Source: Desulfobacter hydrogenophilus (GTDB taxonomy: Bacteria; Desulfobacterota; Desulfobacteria; Desulfobacterales; Desulfobacteraceae). Taken from it: a DNA stretch of 64,000 nucleotides. The notes below the pieces were generated by a model. That model searched no databases and had not been told where the DNA came from. It saw nothing but the letters and a program-made list of their open reading frames with translations. Each line of letters opens with the position of its first letter. Positions within the stretch are counted from its first letter, which is position 1. The DNA is taken from assembly GCF_004319545.1 (NCBI RefSeq), contig NZ_CP036313.1, positions 2,296,501-2,360,500 of the forward strand, given 5' to 3'. Positions 43,327 to 52,437 of this stretch are shown one piece after another. The position numbers and the translations under genes were made by a program.

Positions 43327-44259
43327 CTACCCCGGCGCTTTGGTGGATCTGACAATATCGTGAATGGTGCCAGCGCTTGAGTTCCCGGAGAAACTAAACT
43401 CCGGGTCCAGAACAAGGCGGTGAGCCATCACCGGTATGGCCAGCTCCTGGATATGTTCGGGAGTGACAAAATCACTGCCTGAAAAAAGGGCATAAGCCTT
43501 GGCCGTCTTCATCAGGGTGATGGAGGCCCTGTGCCCGGCGCCCAGGGTGATGCCTTTATGGGTCCGGGTCTGCCCCACAAGGCTGACGATGTAATATTTA
43601 AGCTCTTGGCTGATAAATACATGCTCAACTGCCTGTTTCATGCCCAGGATTTCCGATGTCGTTACACAGGGGGTAACTGCATTCACCGGCTCTTTTGTCT
43701 CCTGGTTTGTCAGGATGGCCACTTCGTCGTCGGGCCTCACATAACCCATGGACAGTTTCAGGGCAAAACGGTCCATCTGGGCCTCGGGCAATGGATAGGT
43801 GCCCCTGGATTCCACAGGGTTCTGGGTGGCGATGACAAAAAAGAAATCGTCCAGTTTCAAAATTTCCCCGTCAATGCTGACCTGGGATTCTGCCATGGCT
43901 TCGAGCAGGGCAGACTGGGTTCTCGGTGATGCCCGGTTGATTTCATCGGCTAAAAGGATATTTGTAAAGACCGGGCCTTTATGAAGCCTGAACTGCTGTG
44001 TTGACGGATCAAAAATGGAGACGCCGCAGATATCCGACGGCAAAAGATCTGGTGTAAACTGGATCCTTTTAAAATCTGCATCTGCGGAAAACGCCAGAGC
44101 CTTGGCCAGGGTGGTTTTGCCGTTACCGGGTGCATCTTCAAGCAGGATATGCCCGCCTGCAGCGACGCCTGAAAGCAGCAGCGTGATCGTGTGATCCTGG
44201 CCTTTTATAATGTTGGTAATGCTTTGAAAAAGTTTTGTATAGGTGTTAAATCCCGTCAT
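43327..44259 (-). CDS. MoxR-type AAA+ ATPase
   Basis: A 310-residue AAA+ chaperone-like ATPase. Walker A HILLEDAPGNGKTTLAKAL, Walker B TNILLADEINRASPRTQSAL, sensor 1 FFVIATQNPVESRGTYPLPE, and the typical MoxR lid domain with GAGHRASITLMKTAKAYAL. First gene of the MoxR-DUF58-TgpA operon. The ATG at 44259 is preceded by AATAAAGAGAGAC, a moderate ribosome site. Confidence 0.95.
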   Translation of the reverse strand: MTGFNTYTKLFQSITNIIKGQDHTITLLLSGVAAGGHILLEDAPGNGKTTLAKALAFSADADFKRIQFTPDLLPSDICGVSIFDPSTQQFRLHKGPVFTNILLADEINRASPRTQSALLEAMAESQVSIDGEILKLDDFFFVIATQNPVESRGTYPLPEAQMDRFALKLSMGYVRPDDEVAILTNQETKEPVNAVTPCVTTSEILGMKQAVEHVFISQELKYYIVSLVGQTRTHKGITLGAGHRASITLMKTAKAYALFSGSDFVTPEHIQELAIPVMAHRLVLDPEFSFSGNSSAGTIHDIVRSTKAPG

Positions 44260-44347
44260 GTCTCTCTTTATTCCTTGACTGATTCGGGTGAACTCCTAAA
44301 AAGATGTTACCACAAATTTGGAGATCAACAAGAAAAAATTAATGGGG

Positions 44348-45427
44348 TTACGATAACGGCGTTTCAAGATAATGGATACGGCGTTGTGATCTGAGCATGT
44401 CGGCGGCTTTCTCAGGGGTGATGTCCCGCTGGGGCATGGCCAGCATCTCATAGCCCGCTATGTGTTTTTTTCTCCCTTTGGCGTGTAGAAGCGGTGGATA
44501 ATAGTGAAAATGGAAATGCCAGATGGCACTTGTCCCGACCGATCCTTTTATGAGGGGTTGCTGGTGAATCCCCATGGAATAGGGGAATGAGGTTTCAAAC
44601 AAATTGTCATAACAGATACCCAGCTGCCGGATAATGATGGAAAGATCCGTTTTCTCTTTTTCATCCATAAAATTAATGGCCCCCATGTGGCGCCGGGGAA
44701 GAATCATGGTTTCAAAGGGCCAGGCCGCCCAGAAAGGCACCAGGCATACAAAGGAATCATTGGAAAAAACAATGCGGTTTCTTTCCTTGAGTTCCCGTTC
44801 AAGGTAGTCGCATAGCAGGCAACGGTCATGGTCCTGCATGTAGCACTGCTGCCGAAAGTCTTCCTTCAACGGTCTGTTGGGAATGGCGCTGTTGGCCCAG
44901 ATTTGACCGTGGGGGTGGGGGTTGGTACAGCCCATTATGTCCCCTTTGTTTTCAAAAATCTGGATATAGGCGATATCCTTTTTCTGCCCCAGGGTATTGA
45001 ATTCATTAATCCAGACATTAATTACGGTACGGATCTGATCTTCGGTCATGCGTGCCATGGTCAGGTCATGCCGGGGATGATAACAGATGACCCGGCACAG
45101 ACCTGATTCCGGTGCTATCTGAAGCAGGGGGTCCAAAGGGTATTTTCCCAGACCGGTGTCAGGTCCCAGGGCAGGAAAGTCATCGGTGAAAACAAAGGTT
45201 TGGGTGTACATTGGGTTGCTTTTTCCCGAAGCCCGCTGGTTGCCCGGGCACAGATAACATCCAGGATCATACTGGACGGCTTGTCCTTTGTTCGGTTCTT
45301 CCTGCTGTCCGGTCCAGGGTCGGTCTGTTCGGTGAGGAGAGACCAGGACCCATTCCCCGGTCAGAAGGTTGAACCGCCTGTGGGACTGGTCCTTCGGGTT
45401 TGGTTCGAATAATTCGTGTTCGGGCAT
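44348..45427 (-). CDS. galT: Galactose-1-phosphate uridylyltransferase
   Basis: Exchanges UMP between UDP-glucose and galactose 1-phosphate (Leloir pathway). The 359 residues show Zn-ligand cysteines in CYLCPGNQR, the active-site HIT motif MGCTNPHPHGQIWANS with the uridylylated His, PFWAAWPFETMILPRRHMGA, and the late IWHFHFHYYPPLL block. It lies upstream of the MoxR operon on the same strand with 88 bases between. It could supply UDP-galactose for the polysaccharide locus, but no epimerase or galactokinase is adjacent. Confidence 0.95.
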   Translation of the reverse strand: MPEHELFEPNPKDQSHRRFNLLTGEWVLVSPHRTDRPWTGQQEEPNKGQAVQYDPGCYLCPGNQRASGKSNPMYTQTFVFTDDFPALGPDTGLGKYPLDPLLQIAPESGLCRVICYHPRHDLTMARMTEDQIRTVINVWINEFNTLGQKKDIAYIQIFENKGDIMGCTNPHPHGQIWANSAIPNRPLKEDFRQQCYMQDHDRCLLCDYLERELKERNRIVFSNDSFVCLVPFWAAWPFETMILPRRHMGAINFMDEKEKTDLSIIIRQLGICYDNLFETSFPYSMGIHQQPLIKGSVGTSAIWHFHFHYYPPLLHAKGRKKHIAGYEMLAMPQRDITPEKAADMLRSQRRIHYLETPLS

Positions 45428-45626
45428 GGCATGTCCTTACCAATTTTTAGAAAACCATAAGATCCGTTACATCGCTTGTCTGTTTAAGGCAGCATATAAA
45501 ATAACCATCCGCTTTTCAATTTTTTTTGTCTTACACGATCACGCGACAGATCATGGCATTTCCCTTCCCCACACCCGGCTTTTGAGATATTTGATGGAAT
45601 GGATATCGTGTTTATCTGCAGATGAA

Positions 45627-45968
45627 TCAAGATTCGAATAGAGTATCCGTTTTGGCCGCCATGGAAAAATCATTTTTATGTAGACCTTTTATTTTATGGG
45701 TTGTCCATAAAACTTCCACTCGTCCCCAGTCCAGAATCAGGGTGGGATGATGATACTCGGTTTCGGCCAATTCACCCACCTGGTTGACAAAGGCCAAAGC
45801 CTGTTTGAAATTTTTAAAATGAAACACACGCATTAGGGACTGGATTCCTTTGTTATCAACGATATCCCATTCAGGAATTTGAGGTTTGTAGGCATTTATT
45901 TCATCTATTGTCGCAACAGGACCACCTTTTTCACAGGGAACACATTTGTGCTCAGTTAAGTATTTCAT
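45627..45968 (-). CDS. Pterin-4a-carbinolamine dehydratase (PCD/DCoH)
   Basis: Small dehydratase of 113 residues that recycles 4a-hydroxy-tetrahydropterin, or acts in molybdopterin-related chemistry in organisms without aromatic hydroxylases. The family signature is complete: ETEYHHPTLILDWGRVEVLW followed by THKIKGLHKNDFSMA. No phenylalanine hydroxylase gene is nearby. Single gene; ATG at 45968 with a CAACGGAGATT site upstream. Confidence 0.92.
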   Translation of the reverse strand: MKYLTEHKCVPCEKGGPVATIDEINAYKPQIPEWDIVDNKGIQSLMRVFHFKNFKQALAFVNQVGELAETEYHHPTLILDWGRVEVLWTTHKIKGLHKNDFSMAAKTDTLFES

Positions 45969-46226
45969 AAGAATCTCCGTTGGGTTGAGTGTTGTGTATG
46001 CCGGGCATGGCCCGTGTGCTTGGAAGCAAGATAAATGTAATGTATTTCTAAATGCCTGGCAAGTCTCGGCCCTGCTGAAAGCAATCCTGAAACATTGATA
46101 ATTACTGCGCTATATACTGGAGTTATACTTTTATTGCTTTGAGTTGCTTTGTAGAACGATCATATAAACCTGACCTATTTAAAGTCTGTGATAATCGGAA
46201 ATTTTAAAAATAGGGTTACAATTTTC
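45969..46226. other. Intergenic region; left target duplication of the 2.7-kb IS
   Basis: About 250 bases upstream of the pterin dehydratase gene. The final eight bases (46219-46226, CAATTTTC) are the left copy of the target duplication of the next element. Nothing else recognised. Confidence 0.5.
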
Positions 46227-46263
46227 CTATGATAGCAAATGACGGTTGGTATTGATCTTGCTC

Positions 46264-48677
46264 TTAAGTAGCGAATAAGGATGCCAATTTTTTCGGCAAA
46301 TCAGGCCGCTGAATTATTTTTTTCATTTCAGGGCTAATTTTTCCATACGTTTTTTGTTCGTCGTTTAATTTTTCAAGAACCATGTTGTAGTCAATTTTTT
46401 CGAATCGTTCCTCCAAAGTAGCATTCCCATCAAGGATGGCTTCCATATATTCTGCTTTATCAAGATTCTTGATTAACGGCGTGTCTGTGAGCATGGTTTT
46501 GAGCCTTTTATTTAATGATATTGTTCCACTTCTTTTCCGGTTTCTACGTTTAAGTTCCCGGAAAAATCGTTCCAAAATATTGTTTGTGCGTTGAGGTTGG
46601 ATGTGAACCTGCTGACCATTGGATGTTTCGATTGTAATTGGATCGGCAAAAAGTTTCTCCCAGTAAGTGTCGATCTGTTTGATCATTTTTTTATATGAGT
46701 CTGTTTGAGATAATTTCGGGTCTGCCATTATTTGCGCCCTGAATCTTTTCACTTTCTGAGCAATACGTTTTATATTGGTATTATTATCGCCGTCATCATT
46801 AAGTCCTTTCTTATTTTCAGAAACGGTTATGGATAAGGCGGTTCGGAGTTGTTTGAAGGTTTCCATCTTTTTTTCAATTTGCTTAGCGGCGCTTCTCAAC
46901 TGTTGGTCATTGATGATTTTATTGAGAGGCTTCCAAAGATTGAAGAAATGTTTATCGAATTGATTGTAGCCAGAGGTGTCCACCATTTTATACAGGACTT
47001 TTAGCCGCTGGTAAAAATAAAGTGCGGGCAATCAAATGGGAAACCATAACCCTCAAGTTGGCCAGTTGTGTCAAGAGCCCAATGGATCATGACATATGAC
47101 GACACAATCGCCAGTTTTTCTGCGGGTATTGTGTTCGGCTGATTTTCAGCAATACACTCTAATAGCCCTGTCCCAAGTTGAGTATCGTTTCCCATGAGAG
47201 AGTCCAGCGCCTTTGCTTTTGCCCGAAGCACTGTTCTGATTTTATGCTTTGTTAAACGGATTCTAATCTTAGCGTATTCTGCTTCATATAAATCTTTTCC
47301 AATATCTCTTAAAAAATGGAAATGGCAGATGAAATCCGGAATACCTTTGAACACAACCTCTACTGCCGATAAAATGCCTTTACCCATATCATGGACCAGA
47401 GCAACCGGGTTGCCGTATTGCTTTTTATTCTTTCTAAAAAGGGGATGATGGATTCTGCTTTTTCCGAGGGCAATTTGATATTATCCAATACTATTTGAGC
47501 AATGCCGTCCATACCGGTAAAAAGATGAGGACTGCCGCCTTCGCAAGTGCCATCTATATGCAGAATATAGCCGCCTTTGTGTGACATCAGTTGATTTAAT
47601 CGTTGCTGTGCCTGCTGATGGGCTATGGCCAGATAAGCAATAAATTTCTTACCAAGGAAACCAATCTCTCGTTGAGAAATGGTTATATTTCTATCTGACA
47701 GCAGTGCAATGATTTGCTGTTCTGATAGACAGTGAACAAAAAGTCCATATCCGACAAAAACCAACACATCATACCCATACGTGCACCGATATGGGGTCAA
47801 AGAACGAAGCTGTTGACTTTGATGGACCGTGTTATCAATTGGATTGACCAAAACTGTTTCCTTTGCACAAAATGCCCCGATATCCAAAGTCACAACGTTT
47901 TTCTTCCTGGTTTTGAGCACTTTCAAATCCCGTTGGCCTACCTCCTGCGGATAAAAGGAAATAGTTGGCTCCTCCGGAAATAGATTCTGCGGACAAATCC
48001 CTTCAGTGATTTTGTCGATATACCCTGTGAGACATTTTATGGCTCTGTATCCGAAGTTTTTTTTAAAAGGTCATGGAATTGCAAAAATTGTTTAACAACA
48101 ACTGGGTCAAAGCGCTCACCCGGAAGAGCAGATTCAATGGCAAGCCGGTCAACTTCAATACCTGGGTTTTTATTATGTGTACTAAAATTTTAACTGCCTG
48201 GGTATCAGTGGGCCAACCATCGGTCTTGTGTCGTTCTGCACCCCTTTTTTTGTAGTTGATATTTGTTGGGTGCCGCTGAAAAATAAACAAACCGGCCCTG
48301 ATGTTTTTCTCGTTTGATTTCGTCGGATTGCTTGATTTGTGAAAAATAGGAACTACTTGAAGGGATCTCAATAATGCTCGAAATATCAGCGGCACTGAGC
48401 CCAGCTTCAGATCTTTTACCAATTCAATAATTGTTTGTTTTAAATTGCCGTGCTTGGAAAATAGAGCAAATTGATATTTCCATAATCCATTATCGTCAAA
48501 TTCAGGAATTTCGGGCAATGTGTAGTAGCGACCGTTTTGATTTATGCTTGTGAATGTTTTCCACTTTTTTAATCTTCTTCTCACTGTTATCGCAGAGCAT
48601 TGGAGTAATTGCGCCAGCTTTTCAATTGCCATAATTTTGTCTTGCCTAAACTTTTTCCGAACGTCATATTCATCCAT
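46264..48677 (-). pseudogene. Frameshifted DDE transposase of the 2.7-kb IS
   Basis: Four reading frames join into one protein of about 800 residues. An N-terminal winged-helix part (KLAQLLQCSAITVRRRLKKW) reads from 48677. The frame then shifts near 48170-48190 and continues DRLAIESALPGERFDPVVV through 47926. It shifts again near 47430 (...ERIK to YGNPVALVHDMGKGIL) and near 47015 (FPFDCPH to FYQRLKVLYKMVD). Possible catalytic residues are Asp in YILHIDGTCEGG, Asp in ALVHDMGKG and Glu in TNNILERFFRELKRRNRKRSG, a MULE/IS256-like end. With three frame breaks the gene is most likely dead, unless sequencing errors are responsible. Confidence 0.75.
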
Positions 48678-48688
48678 TCCCCCTCCGT

Positions 48689-48731
48689 GATAAAGTATGT
48701 GTAATTGTGAACGAATTACGCATACTTTATC
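48689..48731. promoter_or_regulatory. Palindromic operator-like site in the 2.7-kb IS
   Basis: GATAAAGTATGTGTAATT and AATTACGCATACTTTATC face each other across a 7-base spacer just upstream of the transposase start at 48677. A further half-site ACACATACTTTATCA is at 48822-48836. It may be bound by the transposase's winged-helix N-terminus or form a protective hairpin in mRNA. Confidence 0.45.
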
Positions 48732-48908
48732 ATGGATATGGAAGGGGTTTCAAACTATTTTTCCCTGAAATTTTAGGTCGATAGGCTAAAAATGAACATA
48801 TTGGAGTGAACTTTAAGGAAAACACATACTTTATCAGTTTCAAGTTCGAGGTAGGACGTCATTATTGATGGGGCTTTTCAAGATTCCAACCGTCATTTGC
48901 TGCCATAG

Positions 48909-49085
48909 CAATTTTCTGATACTATTGTATAGTAAATAATCATATAATTTATGGAATCCAGATCCTTTGCTGCCCAGTGATTCCAAGACCTACTGAGTTA
49001 GAATTGAAGTATGCCCCATTTATTTTTGTAAAAAGTTATATGACTAATTCATCATTTCATTAATTTACATTGTAGAGGAGACATT
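48909..49085. other. Upstream region of first sll1863-like gene
   Basis: Begins with the right IS target duplication, then a palindrome TACTATTGTATAGTA near 48929. Its last 60 bases (TTTTTGTAAAAAGTTATATG and on to the ribosome site) match the upstream sequences of the two other paralogues, so they probably hold the shared promoter or leader. Confidence 0.5.
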
Positions 49086-49394
49086 ATGGAAGTCAAAGAC
49101 TATTGTAAAGCGATGTTGGCTGAAGTTACTGCTTGGAAAGAAAAATTAGAAGCGATGAAAAAGGTTGCAGATAGATATGCTTCTGCAGAAAAAGAAAAAA
49201 TTTTACCACTCATAGACCAGCTTGAACAAGAGGTCGCGGCTGCTCAGGCTCGTGTTGATCAACTGGAAAATGAATGCCCGTCAGACTGGTCTCCGATGAA
49301 AAAAGAACTGGATGACTTATTCGGAACCGTCGGCACTAACCTTGACAGGGCCTGGAGAGATTTTGATAAGGCCTGGGGAGATTTTGAATCGTAA
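49086..49394 (+). CDS. sll1863-like coiled-coil stress protein, copy 1
   Basis: A 102-residue, almost wholly helical, acidic protein: MEVKDYCKAMLAEVTAWKEK, then heptad-rich EQEVAAAQARVDQLENECPS and a C-terminal amphipathic stretch (ELDDLFGTVGTNLDRAWRDF). It resembles the small family annotated as sll1863-type stress response proteins; the function is unknown. A single cysteine occurs near residue 7 and another at ECPSDW. Strong AGAGGAGA ribosome site. First of three tandem paralogues, the most divergent; its C-terminus carries a short extra repeat (AWRDFDKAWGDFES). Confidence 0.75.
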   Translation: MEVKDYCKAMLAEVTAWKEKLEAMKKVADRYASAEKEKILPLIDQLEQEVAAAQARVDQLENECPSDWSPMKKELDDLFGTVGTNLDRAWRDFDKAWGDFES

Positions 49395-49434
49395 CATCGA
49401 TGGTTAAAAAATATAATTTTTAGTTTCAAATACA

Positions 49435-51154
49435 CCTGAGTTAGCGGCATAAAGATTGCTTTTTTGAATATAACACATTGAAATTTTAATATAAAATTAA
49501 TATAATGGCATTAAAAAACATTCACTTCGGAGGTGAAGACCGATGCCGACCACTATCAATGTAAAACATGGAAATGAAAACCTTGTCAGTCAAAGCGGAT
49601 TGCTCCCTGTAGGTGCATTGCTTAAGTCCATTAATTTTGCTGAGCGCTTCAAAAATTTACCGGATGTACATTGTGTTGATCCTAATATTTCTCATGGAGA
49701 GATCCTTTCGTCCATGTTAGGACTTATTTGTGTTGGTAAGCCAGACTACATCGCTATTGAAATTTTCAGGCAGGATCCATTTTTTTTTACCCAAGCTATG
49801 GGAATCAGCAATTGTCCTTCCCAATCAACCTTGCGTGAACGTATTGACCTGATCGGGGAATCTGCCAATGAACTTATCAAGGAAGCTTCAGTTGAAATGA
49901 TTCGAGGCAAAGCACCCGCCATTTCACCAGTTCAGACGAGTGTCGGCAATTATATTCCCTTAGACCTGGATGTCAGCCCCTTTGACAATTCAAAAACGAA
50001 AAAAGAGGGGGTTTCAGGACATACAAAGGTTGTGATGGATATGCACCGATGTTCGGATATCTGGGAACTGAAGGATATTTAATCAATGTGGAGCTTAGAA
50101 AAGGCAGTCAGCATTGTCAAAAAAACACCCCGGCATTCATTCAAGAAATATTGAAATTAACCAGGCAGATCACCCAAGAACCTCTTCTTATGCGTCTTGA
50201 TTCAGGAAATGACAGTCAGGATAATTTTGAAATAATAAAAAATACGAAGGTGTTGATGTCTTGGTTAAGCGCAATTTACGTAAAGAATCTTTGGATGGCT
50301 GGTTTATCCTGGCTCAGAATACTGAAAACGTTAAATTGATTCGCTGTAAACACAAAAGTGTGTGGGTCGGGCAAACAACTGTTGACCCCAAAGGGCATGC
50401 ATTGCCACGTCCGATTGTCTTCAAAGTGACTGAACGATATGAAGAAAAAGGAGAACCCCTGCTTTTTCCCAAAATCGAAGTAGAGACCTATTGGATTACC
50501 ATAACCGGGCTGAGCCCCCAAGAGGTCATTAATTTATACCATGATCATGGAACCAGTGAACAATTTCACTCAGAAATTAAAAGTGATATTGGGTTAGAAC
50601 GGTTCCCCAGCTGCCATTTTAGCAGCAACAGCCTGATTCTCCATCTCGCTCTTTTGGCGTACAACACCCTTAGAATCATAGGCCAAATTAGTCTTGAGGA
50701 ACAGGATGAGAACAATCTTCCGGTCAACCGTAGAAAAACAGTCTCACGAAGGAGGTTAAGAACAGTCATGCAGGACTTAATGTATATGGCCGGCCGTTTA
50801 ATTTATAGTGGCAGGCGGTGGAGCATTTCATTTGGTAAGATTAACCCATTCGCCCAATTGGCTGAGAACGTATTGCACCGATTACGTTGTTCTCCCGGAT
50901 AAGCGCATTATTGGGTGAAAACTTGGGCTGGAAAAGTTATGCGCAGAGCGCTAATGGTGAACTATTCCTATCTGGCGTGATTTGAGCATGGGAATTGAGT
51001 ATAGTTCAGTAAAAAAACGGATTAGCTAGGATTGCCAGCCAATAAACCATCAAATATGATCTTAGGTCAGGGTTTGCAGAGGCCAAACCTCAGCAGATTT
51101 TTATGTATCAGAGGGCAAAGGCTGATTAGGCAAATTTTATGCCGGGAATTCAGG
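49435..51154 (+). mobile_element. IS1380-type insertion sequence, 1720 bp, inactivated
   Basis: Terminal inverted repeats start CCTGA(G/A)TT and share CGGCATAAA and TTGC over about 27 bases. A perfect 5-base duplication, ATACA, flanks the element (49430-49434 and 51155-51159). Removing the element plus one ATACA rebuilds TTTCAAATACATTTTAAAAT, which is the junction still seen intact between copies 2 and 3 of the paralogue array (51716-51736). The insertion point and pre-insertion sequence are therefore confirmed internally. Confidence 0.9.
49543..50902 (+). pseudogene. Frameshifted IS1380 family transposase
   Basis: One transposase broken into three frames. The first (49543-50082) carries SHGEILSSMLGLICVGKPDY and the catalytic LDLDVSPFDNSKTKKEGV. 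A shift near 50030-50045 moves to FGYLGTEGYLINVELRKGSQ and LLMRLDSGNDSQDN (second Asp). A second shift near 50250 leads to VKRNLRKESLDGWF and the C-terminal HGTSEQFHSEIKSDIGLERF with the Glu. All catalytic blocks survive, so decay is recent. Start ATG 49543 after GGAGGTGAAGACC. Confidence 0.88.
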
Positions 51155-51327
51155 ATACATTTTAAAATGCTTAATTAAGCGTTGATAGCAAATGAATTTT
51201 TTGTCAGTTGCTGCCAGAGATTCAAAGACTGTTCGGATTTGTTCCTATATGATGATATATTTAGTCTTTGTAAAAGGTTACATGTCTAAACTTATCATTT
51301 TATTACTTTAATTTTAAAGGAGAAATC

Positions 51328-51630
51328 ATGGAAGTTAAAGACTATTGTAAAGCAATGCTGGCTGAAGTTACTGTTTGGAAAGAAAAATTAGACGCGATGA
51401 AAAAGCTCGCAGATAGTTTTGGTTCTGCAGAAAAAGAAAAAGTTTTACCCCTTATAGGGCAGCTTGAACAAGAGGTAACGACTGCTCAGGCTCGCGTTGA
51501 TCAACTGGAAAACGAATGCCCGTCAGACTGGTCTCCGATGAAAAATGAACTGGATGATTTATTCGGAACAATTGGCAGTAGCGTTGACAGGGCCTGGAAA
51601 GATCTTGAAGGTGGTAACGTCGGCGGTTAA
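51328..51630 (+). CDS. sll1863-like coiled-coil stress protein, copy 2
   Basis: A 100-residue paralogue of the gene at 49086, differing mainly at scattered positions (KLDAMKKLADSFGSAEKEKV) and in the tail (DRAWKDLEGGNVGG instead of the DFDKAWGDFES ending). Heptad pattern and both cysteines are conserved. Its ribosome site AAAGGAGAAATC and its upstream 165 bases are almost the same as for copy 3, so both are probably controlled alike. Function unknown; the family is associated with stress response. Confidence 0.75.
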   Translation: MEVKDYCKAMLAEVTVWKEKLDAMKKLADSFGSAEKEKVLPLIGQLEQEVTTAQARVDQLENECPSDWSPMKNELDDLFGTIGSSVDRAWKDLEGGNVGG

Positions 51631-51654
51631 AAAAAATCATCATTTTTAGTCCGG

Positions 51655-51712
51655 TATATAAACCCTGGCCCTCAGGGCTTAACCCAAAGCCTGGCCCTCT
51701 GGGTCAGGATTC
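51655..51712 (+). terminator. GC-rich hairpins after copy 2
   Basis: CCTGGCCCTCAGGGC and CCTGGCCCTCTGGGTCAGG form two adjacent repeated stem-loops just downstream of copy 2, followed by TTCTTTACTTT. Probably a transcription terminator. This block is absent after copies 1 and 3. Confidence 0.5.
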
Positions 51713-51898
51713 TTTACTTTCAAATACATTTTAAAATGCTTAATTAAGCGTTGATAGTAAATGAAATGTTCGTCAGTTGCTGTCCAGATATTCAAAGACT
51801 GTTCGGATTTGTTCCTGTATGATGATATATTTAGTCTTTGTAAAAGGTTACATGTCTAAATTCATCATTTCATTAATTTAATTATAAAGGAGAAACCG

Positions 51899-52201
51899 AT
51901 GGAAGTTAAAGACTATTGTAAAGCAATGCTGGCTGAAGTTACTGCTTGGAAAAAAAAATTAGACGCGATGAAAAAGGTTGCGGATAGTTATGGTTCTGCA
52001 GAAAAAGAAAAAGTTTTACCCCTCATAGGACAGCTTGAACAAGAGGTAACGACTGCTCAGGCTCGCGTTGATCAACTGGAAAATGAATGCCCGTCAGACT
52101 GGTCTCCGATGAAAAATGAACTGGATGATTTATTCGGAACAGTCGGCAGCAGTGTTGACAGGGCCTGGAGAGATCTTGAAGGTGGTAACGTCGGCGGTTA
52201 A
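51899..52201 (+). CDS. sll1863-like coiled-coil stress protein, copy 3
   Basis: A 100-residue paralogue nearly identical to copy 2 (changes such as AWKKKLDAMKKVADSYG and SSVDRAWRDLEGG). Same AAAGGAGA ribosome site. Last of the array; a clear terminator follows. The strong conservation of all three frames beside two decayed transposases suggests the array is under selection. Confidence 0.75.
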   Translation: MEVKDYCKAMLAEVTAWKKKLDAMKKVADSYGSAEKEKVLPLIGQLEQEVTTAQARVDQLENECPSDWSPMKNELDDLFGTVGSSVDRAWRDLEGGNVGG

Positions 52202-52234
52202 AAAAAAATCATAATTTTTAGTCTCAAATACACT

Positions 52235-52277
52235 TGAAAGGCCTCAGTTTTAAAAAAAAATTGGGGCCTTTTGTTGT
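52235..52277 (+). terminator. Rho-independent terminator after the sll1863-like array
   Basis: AAAGGCCTCA and TGGGGCCTTTT pair around an A-rich loop and are followed by TTGTTGTTTT, a canonical hairpin plus T-run. Confidence 0.75.
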
Positions 52278-52437
52278 TTTACACTTTCATATGTTGCGAT
52301 CTGGAAACGATCGATAAAAAAAGCTTATATTGATGTAATAATTAGCCGGTATTCATGGCTTGACCTGTTCCAAATATTTTTTGAATTCAGGCTATGTGCA
52401 AAGAGTTAATTCAATATTTCCTGAAAGGGGTTAAAAA

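Larger units (their letters stand above)
46227..48908 (-). mobile_element. Unclassified insertion sequence, 2682 bp, decayed transposase
   Basis: Terminal inverted repeats of about 25 bases with three mismatches: left begins CTATGATAGCAAATGACGG, and the right end (reverse complement) begins CTATGGCAGCAAATGACGG. A perfect 8-base direct repeat, CAATTTTC (46219-46226 and 48909-48916), flanks it. The single long transposase gene is broken by at least three frameshifts. Just upstream of the gene lie three copies of the ATACTTTATC motif (48689-48731 as a palindrome and 48822-48836), perhaps the element's own operator. I do not recognise the IS family by its ends. Confidence 0.85.
51161..52229 (+). 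repeat. Tandem duplication, unit about 570 bases
   Basis: The segment from 51161 (TTTAAAATGCTTAATTAAGC) through the copy-2 gene is repeated from 51730 through the copy-3 gene, offset about 570 bases, with high identity in both promoter region and coding sequence. The conserved upstream block includes ATTCAAAGACTGTTCGGATT and TAAAAGGTTACATGTCTAAA. A recent unequal duplication is implied. Confidence 0.8.

Noticed and set aside
49086..52201. CRISPR-like repeat array
   Set aside because: The repeats are long coding and promoter duplications, not short direct repeats with spacers.
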